From positions 1-64,000 of the forward strand of contig JAIMAI010000008.1 of the NCBI GenBank assembly GCA_023512015.1: a stretch of 64,000 nt of DNA, written 5' to 3'. This DNA comes from Acidothermus sp. (GTDB lineage Bacteria; Actinomycetota; Actinomycetes; Acidothermales; Acidothermaceae). The position numbers and the translations under genes were made by a program. This document shows positions 18,828-30,168 of this stretch, one piece after another. The notes beneath the pieces were generated by a model. That model searched no databases. It saw nothing but the letters and a program-made list of their open reading frames with translations, and was not told the origin of the DNA. Each line of letters opens with the position of its first letter. The first letter of the stretch is position 1.

Positions 18828-20678
18828 GTGGAGACGTCGGTCACGGACGCCCTCCTCGGACGACTCCTCGACGGGCGGTACCGCATCGAGGAGCGCGTTG
18901 CGCGAGGGGGGATGGCGACCGTCTACCGGGCTCGCGACATCCGGCTCGACCGGGTCGTCGCGGTCAAGGTGATGCACGATGTCTTCGCCGAGGATCCGGA
19001 GTTCGTTGCTCGATTCATTCGCGAGGCCAAAGCGGCGGCGAGTCTGTCGCATCCAAATGTCGTCGCCGTCTTCGACCAGGGGGAGGACGGGGGTTGCGTC
19101 TACCTGGTCATGGAATACGTCGTTGGGGAGACCCTTCGGGAGCTGTTGCGGCGACGCGGGCGATTGTCGGCGTCCGAAGCCCTTGGAGTGATCCAGCCGG
19201 TTCTCGCTGCGCTGTCGGCAGCGCATGCCGCCGGCCTCGTCCACCGCGACGTCAAACCCGAGAACGTCCTGATTTCTTCCGACGGCCGGGTGAAGGTCGC
19301 CGATTTCGGCCTCGCACGGGCGATCAGCCGGACGACGACCAGCTCCTCGACCCTGCTCGGCACGGTGGCATACCTCGCTCCCGAACAGGTGACGCGTGGG
19401 GTAGCGGATGCCCGCAGCGACGTCTACGCAACCGGGATCATGTTGTTCGAGATGGTGACGGGACGGCTCCCGTTCGACGGGGAAACACCGATCGCGGTGG
19501 CGTACCGACACGCCCATGAGGATGTCCCGGATCCGTCGACGTTGGTGCCGGATGTGCCGCCGCCTCTCGCGGGGGTGATACGGGCCGCAACCGCCCGCGA
19601 TCCGGATGCCCGCCCGGCCGACGCAGCCGCGCTCCTCACGTTGGTCGCCCGCGCCCGTCGCACACTGCCGGCCAGCACGGCCGACGGCGACGCTCCCACG
19701 ACGATGGTTCCTTGGATCCATGAAACGCTCGTGGCTCCCCGGGCCCCCAAGGGGGCAGGGAAGCGACGTCGCCCCCGCTGGGTGGCGTTGGTCGCGCTCC
19801 TCGTCGTCCTGCTGCTTGCCGCGGGAGCGGCCGCTGCTGGATGGTGGTATGCGGCGGGACGGTACACGCGGGTGCCGAATCTCGTCGGTTTGTCGCAGAG
19901 TCAAGCGGCGAGTCGCGCGGCGGCGGCCCATCTCACCTTGAAGATCGCAGGAGAGGACTGGAGCACCCAATACCCAGCCGGCGCCGTCATCAGCCAACAG
20001 CAGAAACCGGCGACTTCACTGCTGCGGGGATCGGTGATCTCCGTCGTCCTGTCCAAAGGTCGGCATCTGACGAAGGTCCCGGACCTGGTTCCCGGGCAGA
20101 TGTCCCTGGATGGATACCGGCAGGCACTGGCCGAGGCCGGCCTGACCCTCGGGTCGGTGAGCGAGCGGTACGACGAGAGTGTCGCCGCCGGCGACGTCTT
20201 GGCGGTCGATCCGCCCGCCGGAACACAGCTCGATTGGGGTAGTGCGGTCTCGGTCGTCGTGAGCAAGGGGCGACAGCCGATTCCGATTCCTCACGTCGTG
20301 GGGCAATCGATCGATGACGCAACGACGATTCTGCGGAACGCAGGTTTCACGGTTCGTGTGACGCAGGATTTCAGTGATACGGTCCCCCGCGGACAAGTGA
20401 TCAGTCAGTCTCCGGACGGCGGAAGCGGCTACCGCGGCGACACCGTGACCCTCGACGTCTCCGAAGGCCCCCAACTCTTCCCGGTACCAAAGGTGACGAG
20501 TGACCTTGCGGATCCGACGAGTTGGATCAGCGTCGATCAGGCCCGCCAGATTCTGGAATCGGCGGGATTCACGGTAAAGGTCGGCAAACAGGGTCGGTTC
20601 GGCATCGTGATTCGCCAGGATCCCAAACCCGGAAGCATGGAACCGAAGGGATTCACCGTCACCATCGACGCTGCATGA
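18828..20678 (+). CDS. Ser/Thr protein kinase with four PASTA repeats (PknB type)
   Basis: A 616-residue membrane kinase that couples cell-wall muropeptide or lipid II sensing to phosphorylation of division and wall proteins. The kinase domain has the Gly loop (ARGGMATVYRARD), Lys47, catalytic HRDVKPEN (Asp141), DFG (159-161) and GTVAYLAPEQ. A juxtamembrane Pro/Arg stretch, one membrane helix (about 333-355) and four extracellular PASTA repeats follow. GTG at 18828 lies eight bases after TAGACT (18814-18819), suggesting a leaderless mRNA. The frame is open further upstream into thiG. Confidence 0.93.
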   Translation: METSVTDALLGRLLDGRYRIEERVARGGMATVYRARDIRLDRVVAVKVMHDVFAEDPEFVARFIREAKAAASLSHPNVVAVFDQGEDGGCVYLVMEYVVGETLRELLRRRGRLSASEALGVIQPVLAALSAAHAAGLVHRDVKPENVLISSDGRVKVADFGLARAISRTTTSSSTLLGTVAYLAPEQVTRGVADARSDVYATGIMLFEMVTGRLPFDGETPIAVAYRHAHEDVPDPSTLVPDVPPPLAGVIRAATARDPDARPADAAALLTLVARARRTLPASTADGDAPTTMVPWIHETLVAPRAPKGAGKRRRPRWVALVALLVVLLLAAGAAAAGWWYAAGRYTRVPNLVGLSQSQAASRAAAAHLTLKIAGEDWSTQYPAGAVISQQQKPATSLLRGSVISVVLSKGRHLTKVPDLVPGQMSLDGYRQALAEAGLTLGSVSERYDESVAAGDVLAVDPPAGTQLDWGSAVSVVVSKGRQPIPIPHVVGQSIDDATTILRNAGFTVRVTQDFSDTVPRGQVISQSPDGGSGYRGDTVTLDVSEGPQLFPVPKVTSDLADPTSWISVDQARQILESAGFTVKVGKQGRFGIVIRQDPKPGSMEPKGFTVTIDAA

Positions 20679-20721
20679 CCACTGGAACGGCGACTGCTCG
20701 GGCACGTGGCAGGCTGGGGAC

Positions 20722-22981
<2,260 letters not shown>

Positions 22982-23048
22982 CTAACTGGAGCCCGTGGGA
23001 CCGTCGGTCCGATAGTTCACGAACCTCGATGCGGGGAACGATGGCCGG

Positions 23049-24074
23049 TCAGCCGAAGAAGACTTGGGCTTCGGCATACCGCTCGGGCGGCACGGTCTTC
23101 AGGGCGCCGGTGGCTTCGGAGAGCGCGACCCGGATGATGTCCGTCCCGCGCAGCGCCACCATGGTGCCCCACGCCCCATCCCGCACCGCGTCGATGGCGT
23201 GCAGGCCGAAGCGGGTCGCGAGCACGCGGTCGAACGCGGTCGGGGTGCCTCCGCGCTGGATGTGCCCGAGAACGGTGGTGCGGGCTTCCTTTCCGGTCCG
23301 CTTCTCGATCTCGTCGGCTACCCGCTGGCCGATGCCGCCGAGTCGCACGTGCCCGAACGCGTCGAGTTCCCCGCTCGCGAGTTCCATGGTCCCTTCCACG
23401 GGCACCGCGCCTTCCGCGACGACGACGATCGGCGCGTACCGGCTCTGGAACCGTTTCTCGATGTAGTCGCAGACCTTTTCGATGTCGAAGGGGATTTCCG
23501 GAATCAAGATGACGTTGGCGCCGCCGGCCAGCCCAGCGTGCAAGGCAATCCAGCCGGCGTGCCGTCCCATGACCTCGACGATGAGCGCCCGGTGGTGGGA
23601 TTCGGCTGTGGTGTGCAGCCGGTCGATGGCTTCCATCGCGATGTTGACGGCGGTGTCGAAGCCGAAGGTGTAGTCGGTCGCAGATAGGTCGTTGTCGATG
23701 GTCTTCGGGACGCCGACGACCTGCACGCCGCGTTCGTGGAGCTTGGTGGCGACCCCGAGGGTGTCCTCTCCCCCGATGGCAATGAGGGCGTCGATTCCGA
23801 GTTTTTCGAGGTTCTTGGCGATGAGGTCGTACCCGCCTTCGATTTTGGCAGGGTTGGTCCGGGAGGTACCGAGGATCGTGCCTCCGCGCGGGAGGATGCC
23901 GCGGACTTCGCGGATCCCGAGCGGCATGGTGTCTGCTTCGATCGGGCCGCGCCATCCGTCCTTGAAGCCGACGAATTCGTATCCGTACTCGGTGACCCCT
24001 TTGCGGACGACGGCCCGGATGACCGCGTTGAGTCCGGGGCAGTCCCCTCCGCCGGTGAGCACTCCGACCCGCAT
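23049..24074 (-). CDS. pfkA: 6-phosphofructokinase, predicted PPi-dependent
   Basis: A 341-residue phosphofructokinase of the actinobacterial group III. Motifs: GVLTGGGDCPGLNAVIR, GGEDTLGV (101-108), PKTIDNDL (catalytic Asp127) and MGRHAG. Residue 104 is Asp and 124 is Lys. In family knowledge this pair marks pyrophosphate as phosphoryl donor, while ATP enzymes carry Gly104. A PPi enzyme would be reversible. The ATG at 24074 has GGAGG seven bases upstream. Confidence 0.92.
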   Translation of the reverse strand: MRVGVLTGGGDCPGLNAVIRAVVRKGVTEYGYEFVGFKDGWRGPIEADTMPLGIREVRGILPRGGTILGTSRTNPAKIEGGYDLIAKNLEKLGIDALIAIGGEDTLGVATKLHERGVQVVGVPKTIDNDLSATDYTFGFDTAVNIAMEAIDRLHTTAESHHRALIVEVMGRHAGWIALHAGLAGGANVILIPEIPFDIEKVCDYIEKRFQSRYAPIVVVAEGAVPVEGTMELASGELDAFGHVRLGGIGQRVADEIEKRTGKEARTTVLGHIQRGGTPTAFDRVLATRFGLHAIDAVRDGAWGTMVALRGTDIIRVALSEATGALKTVPPERYAEAQVFFG

Positions 24075-24182
24075 CGTGCGACCTCCATCATGTTCGAGCT
24101 GCTGCCGCGAAGGCGGCCGCGAGACATCCACCGTCGGGCAAGCCTAGCGAGGTGTCTCCCCCCACGCGTGGCGGGTCCTGGG

Positions 24183-24935
24183 TCAGTGGGCTGCGACGGC
24201 CGCCCCGTCCGAACCCGCCCCCGAAGGGGACGGGACAGGGGGGTCGATACGGCCGTGTTTGCGCAGCAGCTCCTTGGCCTTGGTGGCGTAGATGTCGACG
24301 TATTCCTGGCCGGAAAGTCGCATCAATTCGTACATGATTTCGTCGGTGACGGCTCGGAGCACGATCCGGTCGTCGCCCATGCCTGCGTAGCGGGAGAAGT
24401 CCAGCGGTTTGCCGAAACGCACCTCGGGTCGTACCAAGCGGGGCACGATCTGACCGGGCGGCTGGAGCCGATCAGTGTGGACCATGGCGCAGGGGATGAC
24501 CGGTGCCCCGGATTCGAGTGCGATCCTGGCCACCCCGGTGCGCCCGCGGTACAGCCGCCCGTCCGGTGAACGCGTCCCTTCCGGGTAGATGCCGAGCAGT
24601 TCCCCGGCCTGAAGCACCTCGAGCCCGGTCCGCAGTCCGGCTGCGCTGGCCTTGCCTCCGGAACGGTCGACCGACAGCTGGCCGATGCCGCGGAAGAAGA
24701 GCCGACTGATCCAGCCCTTCAGCCCTCGGCTGGTGAAGTATTCCGCCTTCGCCATGAAGGTGACCTTGCGCCCCGGGATGACGAGGGGCGCGAAAAAGGA
24801 ATCCGAGAACGACAGATGGTTGCTCGCGATGATGGCCGGACCTCGACGGGGGACGTTCTCCAAACCCACGACTTTGGGACGGAAGACGAGGCGGAGCACC
24901 ACCCCGAGGGTCCATTTGAGAATCCAGTAGAGCAT
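24183..24935 (-). CDS. 1-acyl-sn-glycerol-3-phosphate acyltransferase (PlsC family)
   Basis: A 250-residue PlsC-type acyltransferase that acylates lysophosphatidic acid or a related acceptor at the membrane. It has an N-terminal hydrophobic helix, the catalytic NHLSFSD (H-x4-D) near residue 38, and the substrate-site motif YPEGTRSPDG around 117. ATG at 24935 has GGAGG four bases upstream. The C-terminal 25 residues are Pro/Ser/Gly-rich. It is divergent from the next gene, with only 29 bases between starts. Confidence 0.93.
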   Translation of the reverse strand: MLYWILKWTLGVVLRLVFRPKVVGLENVPRRGPAIIASNHLSFSDSFFAPLVIPGRKVTFMAKAEYFTSRGLKGWISRLFFRGIGQLSVDRSGGKASAAGLRTGLEVLQAGELLGIYPEGTRSPDGRLYRGRTGVARIALESGAPVIPCAMVHTDRLQPPGQIVPRLVRPEVRFGKPLDFSRYAGMGDDRIVLRAVTDEIMYELMRLSGQEYVDIYATKAKELLRKHGRIDPPVPSPSGAGSDGAAVAAH

Positions 24936-24964
24936 GCCACCTCCGTCGAGGGCAGGATAGAAGC

Positions 24965-25732
24965 ATGCCCGGCCGCGACAACGGGTTGGTGGCCCGCTCG
25001 TATCTCGTTCTCGGCGATCTGGATCCTCGACTGGTCGATACCTTGCTAGGCGCGCTGCGGGAAGCGGGGATCGCGGCGTACGCCCTCCCCAGCCCGGGAC
25101 GGGTCGGCGGCTACCTGGATGTGCGGTTGCCGGAGGCGCCGCAGGATCGACTGTGGGTGGATGCGAACCGTTTCGATGATGCCCGAGCGTTGCTCCGCGT
25201 GCACTTGCGTGCTCAGGGCGCAACCGGCGCCGACGGCGGTCACCCGCTGGCTGACTCTGACCCTCGCCCTGCCGTGGACGGCGGCACTGCTCGCGAGGTC
25301 GATCCTGATCGCGCTTTCGCCGCGTTGGTGGCGGCGTTCGACGAACCGGTCGAGGCGGCGCCGTGGCCCGCGGCGGAGGACCTCCCGGAGGAACACGACA
25401 GCCGCGTGCCACGTCGGGTGCTCCGCCAACCTCTGCCGCCACCGAGCCCACCGGAGGTTCCGACCGGGGAGTACGACCCTCTGTCGGTGCTCGACGAGCA
25501 CTTCGTGCCGCCCGACCCTCCTCCGCCCCCGAAGCTCAGCAAGCCCAGCCGCTGGGCCATCGTCCTGCTCGCCACCGGCCTCCTGTTGATCGCCCTGAAT
25601 AGCTTCACCGATCTCCTCCCGAGCGGGACGGTGACGGCGGGGATCGCCGCCATCGTGGGCGGAGTCGCGATCCTGATTCACCGGATGCGGGCCGAGCCGC
25701 CGGAAGACCCCGACGACGGAGCTGTCGTCTGA
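24965..25732 (+). CDS. Conserved actinobacterial membrane protein, unknown function
   Basis: A 255-residue protein. Residues 1-85 form a soluble domain (SYLVLGDLDPRLVDTLLGAL and VRLPEAPQDRLWVDANRFDD), which looks like the DUF2007-type signal-transducing fold seen beside such genes. A Pro/Glu-rich linker follows, then two membrane helices (about 196-240). It has no enzymatic motif I recognise. Its last 55 bases overlap the convergent EEP gene. Confidence 0.75.
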   Translation: MPGRDNGLVARSYLVLGDLDPRLVDTLLGALREAGIAAYALPSPGRVGGYLDVRLPEAPQDRLWVDANRFDDARALLRVHLRAQGATGADGGHPLADSDPRPAVDGGTAREVDPDRAFAALVAAFDEPVEAAPWPAAEDLPEEHDSRVPRRVLRQPLPPPSPPEVPTGEYDPLSVLDEHFVPPDPPPPPKLSKPSRWAIVLLATGLLLIALNSFTDLLPSGTVTAGIAAIVGGVAILIHRMRAEPPEDPDDGAVV

Positions 25733-26472
25733 TCTCGCAGGGTGAGCACGGCCGCCACCGGCCGATGATCGCTTGCGCGGGGGATGGCCGGGTGTTCGGG
25801 CACTCCACACTCGACAGCGGTCAGGCCTTCCCCTAGAAAGATCGCATCGATGCGACTGCGGGGGGTGCGGGCGCTGTACGTTTCGCCGGACCCCACCCCG
25901 GCGGCGGCGTAAGCGTCCGTGAACCGGGCGGCGAGCCGCTGCCAGGCGACGCCCGACGGTTCCTCGTTGATGTCGCCGGCAAGGATCACTGGACCGTCGG
26001 GCTGTGCGATCTCCGGAATTGCCAAGATTTCGTCGACGTGGCGGACGCGCTCGGCCGCATCCAGTCCAAGGTGGATGCTCCCGACGACGAAACGCCGCCC
26101 GGCGATCTCCAAACCGGCCAGCGCCACCCCCCGGTGGTGCAGGCCTGGTTGATGGCTCAAACGGATATCCCTTGTCCACCGCACCCCTACCCGGAGTGCC
26201 GCGAGGAGAAGGACGCCGGCAGCCGTCCGCCCTCCGGTGACGACGTAAAGCCCCGATTCGCGGGCGAGCCGGGCGCATTTGGCGCGCCACCGGAGGAAGC
26301 GCGGGGCTTCTTGGATGCACACCACGTCGGCGGCGACGTCGAGGATGACGCGGGCTACTGCAGCGGGGTCGTCACGCAGCGAGCGGATGTTGTAGCTCAG
26401 CAGGCGGATTTCCCGACCTCGCTCGGACGCCGACACGCCTGCGGAGTGACCCTCGCTCCTCAGCACGCCCAT
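25678..26472 (-). CDS. Endonuclease/exonuclease/phosphatase (EEP) family hydrolase
   Basis: A 264-residue member of the EEP superfamily of metal-dependent phosphodiesterases. The metal and catalytic blocks are visible: IRLLSYNIRSLR, VVCIQEAP (Glu), VVGSIHLG (His), VILAGDINEEP (Asp/Asn), RIDAIFL and ASDHRPVAAVL (Asp-His). No signal peptide or membrane segment, so it is probably cytoplasmic. The substrate cannot be read from sequence. No clear Shine-Dalgarno precedes the ATG at 26472, so a start further inside is possible. Confidence 0.85.
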   Translation of the reverse strand: MGVLRSEGHSAGVSASERGREIRLLSYNIRSLRDDPAAVARVILDVAADVVCIQEAPRFLRWRAKCARLARESGLYVVTGGRTAAGVLLLAALRVGVRWTRDIRLSHQPGLHHRGVALAGLEIAGRRFVVGSIHLGLDAAERVRHVDEILAIPEIAQPDGPVILAGDINEEPSGVAWQRLAARFTDAYAAAGVGSGETYSARTPRSRIDAIFLGEGLTAVECGVPEHPAIPRASDHRPVAAVLTLRDQTTAPSSGSSGGSARIR

Positions 26473-26529
26473 GAAGCGATGGTGCCAGTCGGGTCCGGTC
26501 CGAGCCCGCTCCCCGCCGCAGCGGCTCGC

Positions 26530-27474
26530 TCAACGGGCTCGGGCAAGGTCGGCCGCTCCGACGATCCCGGCCGCGCTGCCGAGGGCGGCGAGCCGGACGG
26601 CCGGCTGGGGACGATACGCCGCCCCGGTCAGGGTCGCCTGGAAAGCCGCCCGCGCAGGGCCCAACAGGAGCTCTCCCGCTTCGGCTACCCCGCCTCCGAC
26701 GACGAAACAGGCGGGGTCGAGGACGGCGGCGAGCCCGGCGAGTCCTTCCCCCAGCCATCGACCGATCTCCGCGAAGCACTCCAGCGCCACGGGATCGCCG
26801 TCCCGTGCGGCCGCGGTGATCTGCGGGCCGGTGATCTGCTCCGGGTCGCCTCCTGCCGCGTCAAGCAGCCGGGCCGCTCGGTCGGGCTGGGCCGCCGCGA
26901 GCCGACGGGCGTGACGCACGAGGGCGTTGCCGCTGGCGTACTGCTCGTAGCAGCCGCGTTGACCGCATCCGCAGGCTTCGCCGTCCGGGACGACGCGGAG
27001 GTGGCCGATCTCCCCGGCGATCCCGAATCCTCCCCGGTACAGTCGGCCGTCGAGCACGATCCCGCCGCCGATCCCGGTACCGACGATCACGGCAACGACG
27101 TCGGTGCAGCCGCGGGCCGCGCCGAATCGGGTCTCCGCCCAGGCGTGACAGTTGCCGTCGTTTTCCACCACGATGGGCAGGTCCACTACCTTGGCCAGCC
27201 GCTCGGTGAGGGGTTCGTCGCGCCACGCCAGGTTGGGGGCGAAGTAGACGGTGCTCCGCTTGGTGTCGATGAATCCGGCGGCTCCGATTCCGACCGCGTC
27301 GACCGGATGCTCGGCCGCAAGCCGCGTGACCAGCGTCGCGATCACTTCGGCGATGGCGGAGGGGTCGGTCTTGGGGGTCGCCTCTCGGACGGCGGCCACG
27401 ACGGCCCCCTGGTCGTCGACCACGCCGGCCGCCACCTTGGTACCCCCGACGTCCACGCCGATGGTGAAGCCCAT
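26530..27474 (-). CDS. ROK-family sugar kinase, glucokinase-like
   Basis: A 314-residue ROK kinase. The phosphate-1 motif is TIGVDVGGTKVAAGVVDD, GTGIGGGIVLDG is the phosphate-2 segment, and the ROK zinc site is CGCGQRGCYEQYASG. Catalytic Asp lies in VENDGNCHAW. These fit ATP-dependent glucose phosphorylation, the main actinobacterial glucokinase type, but other hexoses are possible. ATG at 27474 is chosen over the further upstream frame because the family begins with the phosphate-1 strand. Confidence 0.9.
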   Translation of the reverse strand: MGFTIGVDVGGTKVAAGVVDDQGAVVAAVREATPKTDPSAIAEVIATLVTRLAAEHPVDAVGIGAAGFIDTKRSTVYFAPNLAWRDEPLTERLAKVVDLPIVVENDGNCHAWAETRFGAARGCTDVVAVIVGTGIGGGIVLDGRLYRGGFGIAGEIGHLRVVPDGEACGCGQRGCYEQYASGNALVRHARRLAAAQPDRAARLLDAAGGDPEQITGPQITAAARDGDPVALECFAEIGRWLGEGLAGLAAVLDPACFVVGGGVAEAGELLLGPARAAFQATLTGAAYRPQPAVRLAALGSAAGIVGAADLARAR

Positions 27475-27543
27475 CTCGACCTCTTCGCCTCGTTCCGGTG
27501 TCACGCCGCCGGGCTGACCTGGAGTGCCGGGATCGTCCCGACC

Positions 27544-28011
27544 TCAGAAGATCGCTGCCAGCAGGTACATCCCGGCAACGAATATGACACCCAAGCCCAG
27601 CGACCCGACGATCATAATCAGGGTCTTGGATCGGGTGCTGGTCAGCCTGGCGAGGGTCGCCCGGGTATCGGCGTCCGTGTCGATGAGGAACGGGGTCGCG
27701 CAGGCCGGGCAGGCGTCGGCGTCGAGGGGAACGGCGGCCCCACACCCGCGGCACGGCCAACACGGAGTTTTGTGATCGAGAGAGGCTGGTGTCGATGTCG
27801 GCTCGCTCGACGCGGGCTCGCCGGACGCATCCGCGGCGGGAGTCGCAGAGAGAGGCGGCGCTGGCGGGAGTGCCGACGATGCTCCTGCGGCTCCGGCGAC
27901 CTGCGCGACCACGAGCGGCTGCTCCGCGGTCGGGGTGTAGCAAAGGGTGCACCAGCGCGCGTCGGCCCGCAGCCGCGCGCCACATTGCCGACAACGCACC
28001 TCTTGGGTCAC
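27544..28011 (-). CDS. Zinc-ribbon membrane protein, unknown function
   Basis: A 155-residue protein with an N-terminal zinc ribbon (CRQCGARLRADARWCTLC), an Ala/Pro/Ser linker, a second ribbon (CWPCRGCGAAVPLDADACPAC) and a single C-terminal membrane helix (about 130-153), so it is a tail-anchored type. GTG at 28011. It lies between the ROK kinase and the divergent acyl-CoA ligase. No enzymatic motif; a scaffold or regulatory role is only a guess. Confidence 0.8.
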   Translation of the reverse strand: MTQEVRCRQCGARLRADARWCTLCYTPTAEQPLVVAQVAGAAGASSALPPAPPLSATPAADASGEPASSEPTSTPASLDHKTPCWPCRGCGAAVPLDADACPACATPFLIDTDADTRATLARLTSTRSKTLIMIVGSLGLGVIFVAGMYLLAAIF

Positions 28012-28148
28012 ACAGCGTGCTTCGGCACCCCGCCGGGAGCCCTTGACGCCTGCTCGTCCCGGCTCTCACGCGTGCCGACGGTCACCGGCCGCGGGGAGGC
28101 GGTACCGTCCCTGTCGAGCCCTGCCGAGCGGAGACGACAAGGAGCACC

Positions 28149-29999
28149 GTGGCCGACGCCGACCGTACGCTTCAGGTCACGGCGATGCCGGGGTCGACCG
28201 TCATCGCCGAGCACGAGACCCTCACCGATGCGGTGGAACGTCACCGCCGGGAGCGGCCGGACGCCGTGGTGTACCGCCGCCGACGTGCCGGCGACGAGCA
28301 CCCTGCGGGGTCCTGGACGCCGGTCACCGCGGCCGAGTACGCGGAGGCCGTCGACGCCCTTGCGAGGGGATTGTTGGCGGCCGGGCTCAACCCCGGAGAT
28401 CGGGTGGCGTTGTTATCGCGTACCCGCTACGAGTGGACGTGGATCGACTACGCGCTCTGGCACGCCGGCTTGGTCAGTGTCCCGATCTACGAGACCTCCT
28501 CGACCGAACAGATCGCCTGGATCCTGGCCGATTCGACGCCGTCCGCCGTCATCGTCGAGACCTCTGAGCACGCCCGCCGTCTCGCGGAGCTCGCGGACGC
28601 GACCGTCTGTCCTCGGACGATCTGGACGATCGAGAACGGTGACCTGGAGGAACTCGCCGCAGCGGGCAGATCGGCAACTGCGTCGGACGACGGGGACCGG
28701 CTCACCCAGGCGAGATCGACTCTTCGGGCCTCCAGTCTCGCCACGCTGGTCTACACCTCAGGGACCACGGGACGACCGAGGGGGTGCATGCTCACCCATC
28801 GCAACCTGCTCTTCGCAGCCCGCTCCGCGATCGAGAGCCTTCCCGAGTTGTTCCACGAGAAGACCTCGGCGCTGCTCTTCCTCCCGCTGGCCCACGTCTT
28901 CGCCCGTGAGATCGAGGTGGCCTGCCTCGAAGCGGCCGTTCCGGTGGGCCACTGCCCCGACACCTCTCGGCTCCCCGGCGATCTCGCGTCGTTTCGCCCC
29001 ACGCTGCTGCTCGCCGTCCCCTACCTGCTGGAGAAGGTGTTCTGGTTCGCGGCCCGGAAGGCCGAGCGTCAAGGAACCGGCTGGCTGTTTCAGGCATCGG
29101 TCCGCACCGCCGAGCAGGCGAGCCGCGGGCCGCTCACCCTCGGGGTCCGCATCCGCCGTGGCATCTTCGACGCCTTGGTCTACCGCCGGATTCGCTCGGC
29201 CCTCGGCGGGTCGGTGGAGTTCGTCGTCTCCGGGGGCGCCCCGTTGGCCCCTCACCTGGGCCACTTCTTCCGCGGGGCGGGAATTCCGGTGCTCGAAGGC
29301 TGGGGTCTGACCGAGACGACGGCGGCGGCGACCGTCAACCGCCCGACGGCCACGAAGATCGGAAGCGTGGGGGTGCCGATGTGTGGGACGGAGGTGGGTC
29401 GCACCCCCGAAGGAGAGTTGCTGGTCCGCGGTCCGCACGTCTTCTCCGGATACTGGCGCGACGAGCCGGCGACCCGCGAGGTGCTGGACGCCGAGGGGTG
29501 GCTGCACACCGGAGACCTCGGCGAGATCGACGCAGACGGCTTCGTGACGATCACTGGACGGCGCAGGGAGATCATCGTGACGGCCGGGGGAAAGAACGTC
29601 GCCCCTGCTGCCTTGGAGAACCGCCTGGTCAGCCACCCGCTGATCGCACAGTGCGTCGTGCTCGGCGACCGTCGTCCCTACGTCACCGCGCTGATCACGC
29701 TGGATCCGGAGGCGGTCGAGGAGTGGAAGACCAAGGTCGGCAAACCGGCCTCCCTCACCCTCGCCGACCTCGCCGACGACCCCGACCTCCTCGGCGAGCT
29801 ACAGGCGGCCGTCGACGAAGCCAACCAGGCGGTCTCGCGGGCGGAGTCGATTCGGCGTTTCCGCGTGCTGCCCGTCCAGTTCACCCAGGACGGCGGTCAG
29901 CTCACGCCGACGTTGAAAGTCCGCCGCGACGTGATCGCCTCCCAGTTCGCGGAGGAGATCGACGCCTTGTATCGACCGATGAAGGCGCCGCCTTCCTGA
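28149..29999 (+). CDS. Long-chain acyl-CoA synthetase (FadD15-like)
   Basis: A 616-residue AMP-forming acyl-CoA ligase. P-loop-like motif YTSGTTGRPRGCMLTHRN, the gate region, VEFVVSGGAPLAPHL, GWGLTETTAAATVN and the hinge-region GWLHTGDLGEIDADGFVTIT then GRRREIIVTAGGKNVAP are all intact. In mycobacteria the homologue FadD15 (Rv2187) sits next to pimB' and an NlpC/P60 gene, as it nearly does here. GTG at 28149 has AAGGAG upstream. Confidence 0.94.
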   Translation: MADADRTLQVTAMPGSTVIAEHETLTDAVERHRRERPDAVVYRRRRAGDEHPAGSWTPVTAAEYAEAVDALARGLLAAGLNPGDRVALLSRTRYEWTWIDYALWHAGLVSVPIYETSSTEQIAWILADSTPSAVIVETSEHARRLAELADATVCPRTIWTIENGDLEELAAAGRSATASDDGDRLTQARSTLRASSLATLVYTSGTTGRPRGCMLTHRNLLFAARSAIESLPELFHEKTSALLFLPLAHVFAREIEVACLEAAVPVGHCPDTSRLPGDLASFRPTLLLAVPYLLEKVFWFAARKAERQGTGWLFQASVRTAEQASRGPLTLGVRIRRGIFDALVYRRIRSALGGSVEFVVSGGAPLAPHLGHFFRGAGIPVLEGWGLTETTAAATVNRPTATKIGSVGVPMCGTEVGRTPEGELLVRGPHVFSGYWRDEPATREVLDAEGWLHTGDLGEIDADGFVTITGRRREIIVTAGGKNVAPAALENRLVSHPLIAQCVVLGDRRPYVTALITLDPEAVEEWKTKVGKPASLTLADLADDPDLLGELQAAVDEANQAVSRAESIRRFRVLPVQFTQDGGQLTPTLKVRRDVIASQFAEEIDALYRPMKAPPS

Positions 30000-30168
30000 G
30001 AATCCCGGGAGCTCCACAGGGCCCGCGCCCGGACCCACGGTGGATGGTCGGCATCAGATGCTCAGCCGAACCCCGCAGGTGGCCGACATTGTCCGCGGTG
30101 GGCATCGCCCCCGGAGCGGTCGGCGCCCGTGCGTCGGGGGCAGGAAATCACGAAAGGTCGTCTGCGCA

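Noticed and set aside
24935-25451. N-terminal extension of the acyltransferase frame
   Set aside because: It is antisense to the membrane-protein gene and Arg/Pro-rich; the ATG at 24935 has a good Shine-Dalgarno and the family's normal N-terminus.
26038-29310. A 1,090-codon open frame on the plus strand
   Set aside because: It runs antisense to the EEP, ROK and zinc-ribbon genes and out of frame through the acyl-CoA ligase. The genes beneath have clear catalytic motifs; the long frame is a product of high GC.
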